A stretch of 64,000 bases of DNA, taken from NCBI GenBank assembly GCA_037179515.1, contig JAXCGZ010020815.1, positions 112,501 through 176,500 of the forward strand, given 5' to 3'. This DNA comes from Halocaridina rubra. Taxonomy: Eukaryota > Arthropoda > Malacostraca > Decapoda > Atyidae. The notes below the pieces were generated by a model that saw nothing but the letters and a program-made list of their open reading frames with translations, was not told the origin of the DNA and did no database searches. The position numbers and the translations under genes are program-made. Positions 1 through 13,503 of the stretch are shown one piece after another (positions within the stretch are counted from its first letter, which is position 1; the number at the start of each line of letters is the position of its first letter).

Positions 1-1701
1 TTCTGAGATCAAGACTGCAGGAATGGAGGTATGCATCCCCTCTTCTACAAAAACTTTTTCTCCCCCTAAACCTTAGTATGACCGTGCCTTTTCCATGGCT
101 ATCCAGGCCAGGGATCGAACACACCGATCTTAACAAGCCTCTCCCTCCGATTTAACTTGCTCTGCTTTTATTATAGCTAGGAATCGCTGTACTGCTCAGA
201 TTCGAAGGTCTAAGGCTTCCTTTATAAGAAGGAAAGTTGATGACCTTAACTCCTCTCCCACTGACAAATCCTTCTGGTCCTTAGCCAAAAACCTCTCCAA
301 AAACTTCTGTAATTCAAGCTTTCTCCCTCTCATTCTTTCTGATGGTTTTATAGCTTGCTATCCCACTGACTAAGCCACTCTATTTGGCTTTCATTTTTCT
401 GCCAACTCTTCTATCAACGATTCCAGCGCACCTGTTCCTCAGTCTTTTCCCCTCTCTAACCCTATGCCCTCCCTTATCCTTTCTTCACACAAAGTTCACA
501 AGGTTCTTCGCTCGCTAAAGACGAACAAGGCATCTGGTCCCAATGGTATCCCTGCAAGGTTCCTTAAGGAGTTTGCAGATGAAGTGGCTCCCGTGCTTTG
601 TCGCTTTTATTGCCTCATTCTGTCAACCAGTATCTATCCTTCATCTTGGAAACATGCTGTAGTTCAACCTGTTCCTAAGAAGGGTGATCGCTCTATTCCT
701 TCTAACTATCGACCTATTGCCCTAACCTCCTCTATTGCTAAAGTTTTTGAAACTTTGCTCAATGTTCACTTCTTGAAATGCCTTGAATCCAACTCACTTA
801 TCTCCGATCACCAGTACGGCTTCCGCAAGGCAAGATCCCTGGTGATCTCCTGTCCTATCTTATTCATGTATGGTCATCTTCTCTGAGGAACTATGGGGAA
901 TCCTTTGTCGTCACCCTTGATATCTCTAAGGCTTTTGACAGAGTCTGGCACAAGGCTCTGTTGGCCAAACTCCCTGCCTATGGCTTTACCCTTTATTTCT
1001 GTTCTCTAATTCCAGTTTTCTTACTGACCGTTCTATATCTGTAGTTGCTGATGGCGCGACATCTAGCCCTTTCTCTGTTACCAGTGGTGTTCCACAGGGC
1101 TCTGTTCTTTCACCTACTCTGTTCCTTCTCTTCATCAATGCTCTTCTACAATCCCCATCTTTCTCTCTTCTCCATGCCTTTGCTGATGATTCTACCCTTC
1201 ACTTTACCTCTGCCTTTTCTTCTCAGCCTTCATCTGCTACTTGTAATCAGTCTCGTATCACTCTTTCGTCTACTCTCAACTCCGATTTGCAGAGAGTATT
1301 TGAGTGAAGCACTCAAAATATAGTAGAATTCAATGCCTCCAAGACACAGTTTCTGTCTATCTCTTTATCTTCTTCTCCTCCTGATAACCATATTGTCTTT
1401 GAAACTAACGAAATTTAACCTTTTAATTCTATCAACATAGGAATGCATATAGCCTCTAATTTGTCTTGGAGGAATCACATAATCCAAATTTCTAAATCTT
1501 CATCCAAAAAATAGGGGGTTTTATTTCAATTTCGTCATTAGTTTTCCTCTTTACAGTTACTTAATATTTATAAAGGTCTTATCTGTCCCAGCTTAGAATA
1601 CTACTTACACATCTGGGGTGCTTCTTATACTTATCTCCTTGATAGGGTTGAATCTAAGGCTGTCAGACTCATTAATGATCTTTCTCTTACTTTTAATCTG
1701 G

Positions 1702-1739
<38 letters not shown>

Positions 1740-2220
1740 CCGTAAGGTATCTTCCCATTCTCTATTCTATCACTACTACTTCCATCGCTGCTCTGACGAG
1801 TTGGCGAGTTGCATTCCTCCCCCTCTGCCGAGGCCGCGTAACACTCGCCATGCAGCTCATCTCACAGGTACTGTGTGGAGATTTGTAGCTCGCGGATTGG
1901 TCATTGCAGCAACTGCTTCTTCCCTTCTACCTCCAGACTTTGGAACTCTCTTCCTCCTTCTGTCTTTCCTAATTCTTATGACCTATCATCCTTCAAAAAG
2001 CTGATCTATCGTCATCTCAGAGCCTAGTCCTCCATATCTCTGGGTCCTCTGTGCTTTGATTTTGTTTTCTGTCTGTTGTTTTCCCTTGTGTGACATTACC
2101 TCATATCTGCTTTGTCCTTTACCTTTTCATTCCCTTCGTCTTGGTATTTTCTCTTGCCCGGGCCTTTTTTGAATAGGGCAGTTCTTGCCTGTTCCGGTGT
2201 CACACTCATAAAAAAAAAAA
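1..2220 (+). mobile_element. Family A LINE (jockey/CR1 group), decayed copy, runs off the window start
   Basis: Matches the coding strand of the copy at 42196-45648 from the post-endonuclease region to the poly-A end. The best surviving reverse-transcriptase stretch is 464-886 (KASGPNGIPARFLKEF, then NYRPIALTSSIAKVFE). The finger/palm part is frameshifted near 840, where part of the A-R-S-T-G-D region is lost, and stops interrupt later parts. The 3'UTR ends in the family tail CCGGTGTCACACTC plus A10 at 2211-2220. Not functional. Confidence 0.85.
1704..1736 (+). repeat. (CT)n microsatellite inside the family A reading frame
   Basis: About 16 CT units sit where other copies have only 2-5 (TTCTCTCTCTCTTCGCC on the coding strand of the 42196 copy). 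Here it adds an alternating Leu-Ser run. Confidence 0.85.
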
Positions 2221-2511
2221 CAGTTCACGAACGAGTTAAGTTCCAGAAGTCCGTTCGCAAGTAAAAATGTTCCAGGTAAAAAACAAGTACTGCACATTAC
2301 ATACATATACAATCTTGTAGAGCACTTAGGGTAAAGGCTTTTAACTTCTAGATAAAACATAAAGCATAGATGAATTTTCAATTCAGTAATAATAATGTAA
2401 TAATGCAGTACAGTACAGAAAAACATTCATTAAAACATGGGCAGATAATGGGTAGGTTTTTGTTTGTATCTGTGAATGTTCGTAACTTCTTTGTTAGTAA
2501 AGTAGGGGAGC

Positions 2512-2516
<5 letters not shown>
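2221..2516 (-). mobile_element. TA-flanked pogo/Tigger-type MITE
   Basis: About 296 bp. The inverted-strand end CAGAAGCTCCCCTACTT is followed by TA and then a (TA)n tract; the same end (CAGAAGCTCACCTACTTA) occurs at 49198 after TA. Internal sequence is also shared with 49198-49460 in the opposite orientation. No coding capacity. The left end meets the poly-A of the family A copy directly, so its target duplication is lost. Confidence 0.6.

Positions 2517-2596
<80 letters not shown>
2517..2596. repeat. (TA)n microsatellite, 80 bp
   Basis: Uninterrupted TA repeat between the MITE end and the tail of a family B LINE. Confidence 0.98.
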
Positions 2597-2600
<4 letters not shown>

Positions 2601-2830
2601 CCTACTTGTAATTACCTCATTGTGCTATCAAGAAAGAGCCCCTGGTTCGCAACTTCCCGTCGGCTCCATTTTTGTACATAGTGATACTTATCATACTCTT
2701 CCTTAAAACTATGTATTGAATTTGCAACTACCTCGTCGCTTAGCCAATTCCAGTCATCACTAAAAAAGTACTTCCATACTTCCTGTAAAGAAGTTTTCTT
2801 ACGAAGATTCGAACAATTTGCATGCATACG
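2597..2830 (-). mobile_element. Family B LINE 3' fragment
   Basis: About 230 bp, heavily 5'-truncated; reads back from the ATTACCTAATT-type terminal repeats through the C-terminal codons (RKKTSLQEV, DWNWLSDEVV). Diverged from the 2840-5742 copy, so an older insertion. Confidence 0.8.
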
Positions 2831-2839
2831 TCTGTGTGT

Positions 2840-5742
2840 GATTACCTAATTATGATTACCTAATTGTGTTTACGGGAAAGAGCCCAAAGCTCGTATCTTC
2901 CCGTCTCCTCATCGGTTCCATTCTATACTTAGTGATATTTTTCATACCTGTCCTTAAAACTATGGATTGAGATAGCATTAACTACCTCCTCGCTTAGCCA
3001 ATTCCAATTATCAACTACTCTTACACTGAAAAAGTATTTCCTTACATCCTGCAAAGAAGTTTTCTTACGAAGCTTCAAACTATGACCTCTAGTTCTAGAG
3101 CCAGCCATATCAAAATATCGATCCCTATCCACTCTATCATAACCATGAAGGAATTTAAAGACTGTCACCATATCCCCCCTCACTCTTCTAGCTTCGAGTG
3201 ATTGTAAGTCTAATTCCCTCAGCCTCTCATCATAACTGAGATTGCGTATTTCTGGCACCAGTTTCGTGGCATGTCTTTGAACTTTTTCAAGCTTAGCTAT
3301 GTGCTTTTTCAAGTGCGGATTCCAAAAGGGGGCTGCATATTCGAGTTTTGGCCTCACATAGGTTACATAAATATTTCTGAACATTTCCTTGTCCATGTGC
3401 CTGAAGGCTACCCTTACATTTGATAAAAATGCATATGCTGCCCTTACTATGCCATTTATATGTATTTCTGGAGACAAATCTGCCAGTATGTTTACTCCTA
3501 GATCTCTCTCATTTTCTGTCTCTTGAAGTTGTACTCCAGCCACCGAGTAGTCAAGCTTCGGCCTTCTTGCACTTGTACCCATTCTCATTACCTTACATTT
3601 TGAAGTAATGAATTTCATTAGCCACTTTTCTGACCACTCATGCAGATTATTTAGATCCTCCTGAAGTTCTCTACCATTGTTCTCGTTTTTTACTTTCTTC
3701 ACAATCTTTGCATCATCTGCAAACATATTCATGAATGAATTTACAGACTCTGGTAGGTCATTTACATATACAAGGAACAAAAGTGGCCCTAAAACTGAAC
3801 CCTGTGGAACTCCACTACTAACTCTTCTCCATTCAGACACTGAGTGTCTTACTCTAACCCTCTGTTCCCTTCCTTCTAAGTAAGTTTTTATCCATTCCAA
3901 AACATTTCCACCTATTCTAGCCATTGATTGCAGCTTCCTAATAAGTCTCCCATGTGGAACAGTGTCAAACGCTTTCTGGAAGTCTAGGAATATGCAATCT
4001 GCCCAGCCCTCTCTTTCCTGTAAGATTCGGCTTACCTCATCATAAAATTCTAATAAGTTTGTTACCGTTGATCTACCTTCTCTGAAGCCATGTTGCCTCA
4101 CTGACAAAAAGTTGAAGGATTCCAAGTGAAGAGAGATATGTTTCCTTAGTAGTTTCTCCATAACTTTGCAAACTATGCTGGTCAAGGAAACTGGTCTATA
4201 GTTCAGAGCCGTATCCCTCCTTCCCTTTTTGAAGATAGGTATCACATTTGCTTGTTTCCAGCATCTTGGAATCTCCCCCGACTCCAGTGACTCCTTAAAT
4301 ATGATACTTAGTGCCATTGATATTGTGTTTGCGCATTTTTTAAGCACATGAGGGGATATGTCATCAGGACCTGTAGCTTTATGAACATCTAAATCCATCA
4401 GCGCTTTGCATACCTCTGTGGCTGTAAGGTTGATGTTCTCTAATACCGGCCCTTGATCTTCTATCACTGCAATCTGAGGGGGTGGGGTATTTTCTACTGT
4501 AAATACTGACTGAAACTCCTTGTTCAATTCTTTGCAAATCTCTTCATCCGTCTCGGTGATGCTTCCATCCGCTCTCTTTAGCCTTAAAACCTGTTCTTTT
4601 ACCTTCAGTTTTCCTCTGATAAAGCTGTGGAAAAGCTTGGGATTTTCTTTAGCCTTCCTGGTGATGTCCCTCTCATAGTCTCTCTCTGCCTCTCTCCTTT
4701 TACTTAGGTAGTCATTTCTTGCTCTTTTGTAGGTTTGCCAGGCATTTATGTTTTTTCTCCTCCTATACCTTTTCCAGCATTTGTCTCTCCACTCCTTAGC
4801 TCTTTTACACCCATTATCGAACCATTTCTCTCTGGCATGAATTACACCTACTTTGGTGACAGGTGTGCAGCAATCTACTATCTTCCCATATTTCTCACAA
4901 AAGATGTCATACATTTCTTGTACAGATTTGTTGTAAAATAAGGTTCTCCAGTCAATAACTGCAAAAAGCTCATTCATTTTGATGTAATCTCCTTTCGGAT
5001 AGTTCCTCCTCATGTCCTCAGTGCCTCTACTCTCAGGAAGAATATCTTCAATGATATACTCCATCAACAACACACAGTGGTCACTCTTTCCAATTGGTGG
5101 TTCATACTCATTTTTTTCAATATCCAACACATTATCTGTGAACACTAGATCAAGTAGTGATGGCTCATCCCCACCCGTGGCCCTTGTTGGTTCCATTACA
5201 TGTTGGTGTAGGAAATTCCCTTGTACGCAATCTAGGAATCTTGCCCCGAATGAGTCCTCACCACTGTGTGGGTCAAGATTTATCCAATCTATCTCTTTAT
5301 GATTAAAGTCTCCCATAATCAAAATCCTACATTTTTTTTCCCGTGCCATGTTAACAACTGAGTTTATGACTTCAATAGTACCTATATGACTTTCCCCATA
5401 AACTTCAAGCCTATTTTGGTTCCTTGGTGGGTTGTATACAACATTTATTATAATGCTCTCTGACCCAGTATTTATGCGAGCAACAAGAAATTCCTTGAAC
5501 TCACTTTCTATAGCCAAGTTTATTTCTTCGACTTGAATCCTTTCACTTATGAGCTGTGCTATCCCTCCACCAGTCCTCTCAGATCTTTCAACCCTTAGTA
5601 TTCTGAAGCCCTTAGGAAAAACTGTGACACTGTTTATGTCCTCACTCAACTTAGTCTCTGTAATTGCTACTATATCTGCCTTACTGTAGTGAATCCTATC
5701 TTTTAATTCTACTGCCTTAGCAGCTAATCCATCAGCATTTGT
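2840..5742 (-). mobile_element. Family B CR1-like LINE, open endonuclease/reverse transcriptase frame
   Basis: The minus-strand frame is open from the 5' truncation point near 5742 to the stop at 2929 (906 codons from an internal Met at 5649). It codes for an APE-type endonuclease (ITETKL just upstream of that Met, GDFNHKEIDW, SDHCVLL) and a reverse transcriptase (LDFQKAFDTVPHGRL, SGVPQGSVLGPLLF, catalytic MFADDAKI), then a C-terminal domain. The 3' end lacks poly-A and has two copies of the 14-mer AATTAGGTAATCAC, the microsatellite-like tail style of the CR1 clade. ORF1 and the first residues of the endonuclease are missing: the copy stops inside codons preceding the N motif, where the tail of the next copy begins. 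This is the best preserved family B copy. Enzymatic competence is unlikely without the N-terminus. Confidence 0.9.
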
Positions 5743-7031
5743 GTGATTACGTAATTGTGATTACCTAATTGTGTTTACAGGAAAGAGCCCAAAGCTTGTA
5801 TCTTCCCGTCTCCTTATCGGTTCCATTTTAGACTTAGTGATACTTATCATACCTGTCCTTAAAACTATGGATTGAGATAGCATTAACTACCTCCTCGCTT
5901 AGCGAATTCCAATTATCAACTACTCTTACACTGAAAAAGTATTTCCTTACATCCTGCGAAGAAGTTTTCTTATGAAGCTTCAAACTATGACCTCTAGTTC
6001 TAGAGCCAGCCATATCGAAATATCGATCCCTATCCACTCTATCATAACCATGAAGGAATTTAAAGACTGTCACCATATCCCCCCTTACTCTTCTAGCTTC
6101 GAGTGATGGTAAGTCTAATTCCCTCAGCCTCTCATCATAACTGAGATTGCGTATTTCTGGCACCAGTTTCGTGACATGTCTTTGAACTTTTTCAAGCTTA
6201 GCTATGTGCTTTTTCAAGTGCGGATTCCAAAAGGGGGCTGCATATTCGAGTTTTGGCCTCACATAGGTTACATAAATATTTCTGAACATTTCCTTGTCCA
6301 TGTGCCTGAAGGCTACCCTTACATTTGATAAGAATGCATATGCTGCCCTTACTATGCCATTTATATGTATTTCTGGAGACAAATCTGCCAGTATGTTTAC
6401 TCCTAGGTCTCTCTCATTTTCTGTCTCTTGAAGTTGTACTCCAGCCACCGAGTAGTCAAGCTTGGGCCTTCTTGCACTTGTACCCATTCTCATTACCTTA
6501 CATTTTGAAGTATTGAATTTCATCAGCCACTTTTCTGACCACTCATGCAGATTATTTAGATCCTCCTGAAGTTCTCTACCATTGTTCTCGTTTTTTACTT
6601 TCTTCACAATCTTTGCATCATCTGCAAACATATTCATGAATGAATTTACAGACTATGGTAGGTCATTTACATATACAAGGAACAAAAGTGGCCCTAAAAC
6701 TGAACCCTGTGGAACTCCACTACTAACTCTTCTCCATTCAGACACTGAGTGTCTTACTCTAACCCTCTGTTCCATTCCTTCTAAGTAAGTTTTTATCCAT
6801 TCCAAAACATTTCCACCTATTCTAGCCATTGAGTGCAGCTTCCTAATAAGTCTCCCATGTGGAACAGTGTCAAACGCTTTCTGGAAGTCTAGGAATATGC
6901 AATCTGCCCAGCCCTCTCTTTCCTGTAAGATTTGGCTTACCTCATCATAAAATTCTAATAAGTTTGTTACTGTTGATCTACCTTCTCTGAAGCCATGTTG
7001 CCTCACTGACAAAAAGTTGATGGATTCCATT
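5743..7031 (-). mobile_element. Family B LINE copy, and unit 1 (5896-7031) of a 1136-bp tandem array
   Basis: Begins with terminal repeats (GTGATTACCTAATTGTG) and 3'UTR, then the C-terminal and RT codons in two frames: 5834-6637 and 6653-7048, broken at 6653 by a TAG replacing the Ser codon in PESVNSF. At 7028-7032 the sequence jumps from the HGFRE/NFLS region back to the C-terminal NW-x-SLSE codons, giving the repeat. Confidence 0.88.
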
Positions 7032-8167
7032 CGCTTAGCGAATTCCAATTATCAACTACTCTTACACTGAAAAAGAATTTCCTTACATCCTGCAAAGACG
7101 TTTTCTTACGAAGCTTCAAACTATGACCTCTAGTTCTAGAGCCAACCATATCAAAATATCGATCCCTATCCACTCTATTATAAACATGAAGGAATTTAAA
7201 GACTGTCACCATATCCCCCCTCAATCTTCTAGCTTCGAGTGATGGTAAGTCTAATTCCCTCAGCCTCTCATCATAACTGAGATTGAGTATTTCTGGCACC
7301 AATTTCGTGGCATGTCTTTGAACTTTTTCAAGCTTAGCTATGTGCTTTTTCAAGTGCGGATTCCAAAAGGGGGCTGCATATTCCAGTTTTGGCCTCACAT
7401 AGGTTACATAAATATTTCTGAACATTTCCTTGTCCATGTGCCTGAAGGCTACCCTTACATTTGATAAGAATGCATATGCTGCCCTTACTATGCCATTTAT
7501 ATGTATTTCTGGAGACAAATCTGCCAGTATGTTTACTCCTAGGCCTCTCTCATTTTCTGTCTCTTAAAGTTGTACTCCAGCCACCGAGTAGTCAAGCTTG
7601 GGCCTTCTTGCACTTGTACCCATTCTCATTACCTTACATTTTGAAGTATTGAATTTCATCAGCCACTTTTCTGACCACTCATGCAGATTATTTAGATCCT
7701 CCTGAAGTTCTCTATCATTGTTCTCGTTTTTTACTTTCTTCACAATCTTTGCATCATCTGCAAACATATTCATGAATGAATTTACAGACTCTGGTAGGTC
7801 ATTTACATATACAAGGAACAAAAGTGGCCCTAAAAGTGAACCCTGTGGAACTCCACTACTAACTCTTCTCCATTCAGACACTGAGTGTCTTACTCTAACC
7901 CTCTGTTCCATTCCTTCTAAGTAAGTTTTTATCCATTCCAAAACATTTCCACCTATTCTAGCCATTGGGTGCAGCTTCCTAATAAGTCTCCCATGTGGAA
8001 CAGTGTCAAACGCTTTCTGGAAGTCTAGGAATATGCAATCTGCCCAGCCCTCTCTTTCCTGTAAGATTTGGCTTACCTCATCATAAAATTCTAATAAGTT
8101 TGTTACTGTTGATCTACCTTCTCTGAAGCCATGTTGCCTCACTGACAAAAAGTTGAAGGATTCCATT
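7032..8167 (-). repeat. Unit 2 of the 1136-bp tandem array of LINE sequence
   Basis: CGCTTAGCGAATTCC starts at 5896, 7032 and 8168, an exact 1136-bp period. Unit 2 carries RT (FLDFQKAFDTV, FADDAKI) and the C-terminal region, with a stop near 7564. Variants such as ACCATATC and TATTATAAACATG are shared with unit 3 and not with unit 1. Confidence 0.93.
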
Positions 8168-8540
8168 CGCTTAGCGAATTCCAATTATCAACTACTCTTA
8201 CACTGAAAAAGAATTTCCTTACATCCTGCAAAGACGTTTTCTTACGAAGCTTCAAACTATGACCTCTAGTTCTAGAGCCAACCATATCAAAATATCGATC
8301 CCTATCCACTCTATTATAAACATGAAGGAATTTAAAGACTGTCACCATATCCCCCCTCAATCTTCTAGCTTCGAGTGATGGTAAGTCTAATTCCCTCAGC
8401 CTCTCATCATAACTGAGATTGAGTATTTCTGGCACCAATTTCGTGGCATGTCTTTGAACTTTTTCAAGCTTAGCTATGTGCTTTTTCAAGTGCGGATTCC
8501 AAAAGGGGGCTGCATATTCAAGTTTTGGCCTCACATAGGT
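8168..8540 (-). repeat. Unit 3 (partial) of the 1136-bp tandem array
   Basis: Nearly identical to the first 370 bp of unit 2, then switches at about 8540 into a clearly older family B copy. Confidence 0.9.
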
Positions 8541-9756
8541 TCATATATATTTCTGAAAACTTCCTTGTCCATGCGAATGAAGGCTACCCTTATATTTGCT
8601 AAGAAAGCATATGATGCCCTTACTATGACATTTATATGCATTTCTGGATACAAATCTACCAGTATGTTTACTCCTAGAACTCTCTCAGTCTCTGTCTCTT
8701 GAAGTTCTGCTCCAGTCACTGAGTAGTCAAGCTTGGGCCTTCTTGCACTTGTATCCATTCTCATTATCTTATATCTTGAAATATCTAATTTCATTAGCCA
8801 CTTTTCTGACCACCCATGCAGACTATTTAGGTCTTTCTGAAGTTCTTTACCATTGTTCTCGTTTCCTACTTTCTTCACAATCTTTGCATCATCTGCAAAC
8901 ATATTCATGAATGAATTTACAGACTCTGGTAGGTCATTTACAAATACAAGGAACAAAAATGGTCCTAAAAACTGAACCCTGTGAAACTCCACAACTAACT
9001 TTCCTCCATTCAGACACTGAATGTCTTAATCTAACCCTCTGTTCCCTTCCTTCTAAGTAAGTTTTTATCCATTTCAAGACATTTCCACCTATTCTAGCCA
9101 TTGCTTGCAGCTTCTTAGTAAGTCTCAAGTATGGGACACAGTCAAATGCTCATCATAAAATCCTACTAAATTTGTTATTGTTGATCTCCCTTCTCTAAAG
9201 CCATCTTGTCTCACTGACAACAATTTGAAGGATTCCAAGTGGAGAGAGATGTGTTTCCTTAGAAGTTTCTCCATAACATTGCAAACTGTGCTGATCAGGG
9301 AAACAGGTCTATAATTTAGAGTATTTAGGTACCACGCTTGCTTATTTCTAGCATCTTGGAATCTCCCCTGTCTCCAGTGACTTTTCAAATATGATACCTA
9401 GTGCTGCTGATATTGATTTAGCACATTTTTAAAGTACATAAGGGGATATATCATCAGGACCTGTGGCTCTTTTGGAATCTAACTCCATCAGCACTTTGCA
9501 TAGCTCTGTGGCTGAAAGGATGATGTTCTCTAATACCGGCCCATGAGCTCCTATCCCTGCAATCTGAGGGGGTGGGGTATTTTGTACTGTAACTACTGAC
9601 TGAAACTCATTATTCAATTCTTTACAGATCTCTTCATCCATCTCAATGATGCTTCCATTAGCTCTCTTTAGCTTTAAAACCTGTTCTTTTGCCTTCAGTT
9701 TTCCACTGATAAAGCTGTGGAAAAGCTTGTGGTTTTATTTAGCCCTCCTGGTGAGG
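8541..9756 (-). mobile_element. Older family B LINE copy
   Basis: Collinear with the 2840-5742 copy from the reverse-transcriptase C-terminus back to the segment before the RT domain, with many substitutions, indels (a loss near 9130-9150 removes most of FLDFQKAFDTV) and stops. Surviving frames: 8531-8992 (MFADDAKI) and 9125-9388 (NYRPVSL). Pseudogenised. Confidence 0.88.
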
Positions 9757-11439
<1,683 letters not shown>

Positions 11440-11730
11440 GTCTATTCTCTATAATATTTATTACAATCAACGTTCATTATTGATATCCAGCCAGGACGGT
11501 CCATGGTGGTCCCGTAGGTGAAATTATCTGAAGCTGGAATGAATCTGTAAGAATAAGAGAAAACTTCAGAATGTTCTACCTGGGGTTTGTAATCTCCTAT
11601 AATTTTTGATAAGATGCCTTGATTTGAAAGAAAGAGGATAGCGGTGAAGGGAGAATTGATGGCACCGCGTGCAAGTTTTTGTCCCCTAGGGGACCACCTG
11701 GAAGGAAGGGTAAAGGGGGGAGCTAGGAAA
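11440..11730 (+). repeat. Dispersed ~270-bp repeat, copy 1
   Basis: Similar to the reverse complement of 18990-19262: shared blocks TTCATTATTGATATCCA, GATGGC(A/G)CCGC and CCCCTAG(G/A)GGACCACC. No coding capacity and no clear tRNA boxes; class unknown. Confidence 0.6.
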
Positions 11731-11810
11731 CAAAAACAAATTTATGAGTGTAAAAAATGAAATACAATCAACAAAAGGAATCTTATATATAACACTATAC
11801 TTTTTGAGTG

Positions 11811-12195
11811 TGACACCGGGATGGGAAAAGAAAATTCCCCTTATCGAGCACGGGCACCAAGAATAGATCTAAGAACAAGTGACAGCTTTAGGACAAGGCA
11901 AAAATAAGTGATAAATTATAAAAAAAGAGAGGCTGAAAGAATAATCTAAATAATGAAGACCTAATAATGATGAGAAATAAAGCAAAGATGTGGAGTGCTG
12001 TGACATGTCAGATGTGAAGGGATAATAAAATATGTGTTACGAATACTATTGAATATTTGGTGTAGATGTAGGCATAGGAAAAGAACCGTCACTGAAGGAA
12101 GACTTAACATCGAGCTGTACTGTCCAGTCATAGTTAAATCCAAAAGACCTTCAGCTGCATCATCTCAATGGGCGGCAGATGCCATGGGCCAACCT
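11811..12195 (-). mobile_element. Family A-derived mini-element (3' tail joined to 5'UTR)
   Basis: Minus-strand element with the family A 3' terminus (GAGTGTGACACCGGG end and 3'UTR, 11811-11970) followed without the coding region by the family A 5'UTR (GTGCTGTGACATGTC to ATGGGCCAACCT, about 11985-12195), matching 45430-45648. An internally deleted, non-autonomous LINE derivative. Confidence 0.7.
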
Positions 12196-13100
12196 GTAAT
12201 TGCCACATCACGTAATAAGGTAAAATAACAGGAGTAGAAATCATGCTTATTATACAATGATGTAAGCTACTAGAGAAGGACTCGTGTCTCTTTTATCATA
12301 ATTCGAATATTCATGCTAACTATTCTCAATCCTAATTAAGCGGTCACATTAAAAAAAAATGTGGGCGCATATGTGTGTGCGAGAGTCTAATACGTTTACA
12401 TGCCAAGACTAAAGAGTCCATGAAAAATTTTGAGCTTCACTCGCTTGTTCTCTGCTGTCATGATTCCTCTCTTCAAATCCAACATGTATTATTTTTGACG
12501 ATATTCTGCAGATTTGAGCAGCTCTATCCCCCCGTAATTAAGGAGATCCCCCAAAAACTCAAAATCATAAGACATATTTGTATTGTACACCTCAAGGACT
12601 TCTAAGAAGTCCTTTGCTAAAGTGGTTATATAGTGATCAAATACATGCTTGTCATCACAGCTCACTACAATAACTTCTATACTTCCTCATCATCATTATC
12701 AGCATTATTCAGTAAGGAACACTGAGAATACAGTTCTGTAGCCACGTACCTAGATATGCTATCAGGAGAATTCTGATTGAGTAATTTACTCCATGTGGAT
12801 TCATACTTGAATACAAAATTAATACTGAATTTCATCGGGATTCTTTGCATATTTCAAACGTTGGAGAAATGTGGCGTGTCTTCAAATTTATCTGAAACGA
12901 TCTTGACTTACGGTTCATAAAAAAAAAATCATACTAGCTAACAACGACAATCTTTAATAAACCAAGCAAGATAACAAAAAAAAAAAAATTTAAACCAGTG
13001 CAAAAATATTGGTCATTTTCCATATCCAAGAATTCAGGGTTAACCATTCATAGGACTCTCAAAACGTAAGTAGGATTAAAAGTTTACAAGGTTAGGTAAT

Positions 13101-13102
<2 letters not shown>
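12196..13102. other. Non-repetitive sequence, no gene seen
   Basis: AT-rich, short A-runs, no splice-supported exon or recognised domain in any frame. Confidence 0.5.

Positions 13103-13175
<73 letters not shown>
13103..13175. repeat. (CT)n microsatellite, 73 bp
   Basis: Pure CT repeat. Confidence 0.98.
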
Positions 13176-13177
<2 letters not shown>

Positions 13178-13503
13178 CGTAATGGATTAATGCCGAGACG
13201 AATACTGCCGGAAAAGCCTCAGCCCTTTCCCAGACTTTTAGCATGTGATGAGCATCATACTGCATTTGTAAAAATCTGCAATTCCATTTACACACTTAAT
13301 TATATGAAACTTGTAATATTATCTGCACATATGTACATACTGCTCATAGACCAGTTACTATGAATCGATATTTCTCCATTTTTTCGCTATAATAATGTTA
13401 TAGTATTGTTGCACAGGCTCCTTCACCTCCAAACTGGTTTACTTACATGTCTCTGTCTGCTTGTCTGTATGACTGTCATTAGAAGAGGAGCAGCAAAAGA
13501 GGC

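Noticed and set aside
3420..3608. Recurring ~63-68 aa plus-strand frames within family B copies (MIKMHMLPLL and MFSFFTFFTI types)
   Set aside because: They are antisense shadows of the LINE coding strand, recurring only because the LINE recurs (6325, 7461, 7718, 19857, 20635).
5896..8540. CRISPR-like or satellite array
   Set aside because: The 1136-bp repeats are coding LINE segments with no short-repeat/spacer structure.
5743..8540. Several independent LINE insertions
   Set aside because: Unit edges fall within the coding region at identical positions, with an exact period and no terminal repeats or target duplications between units.
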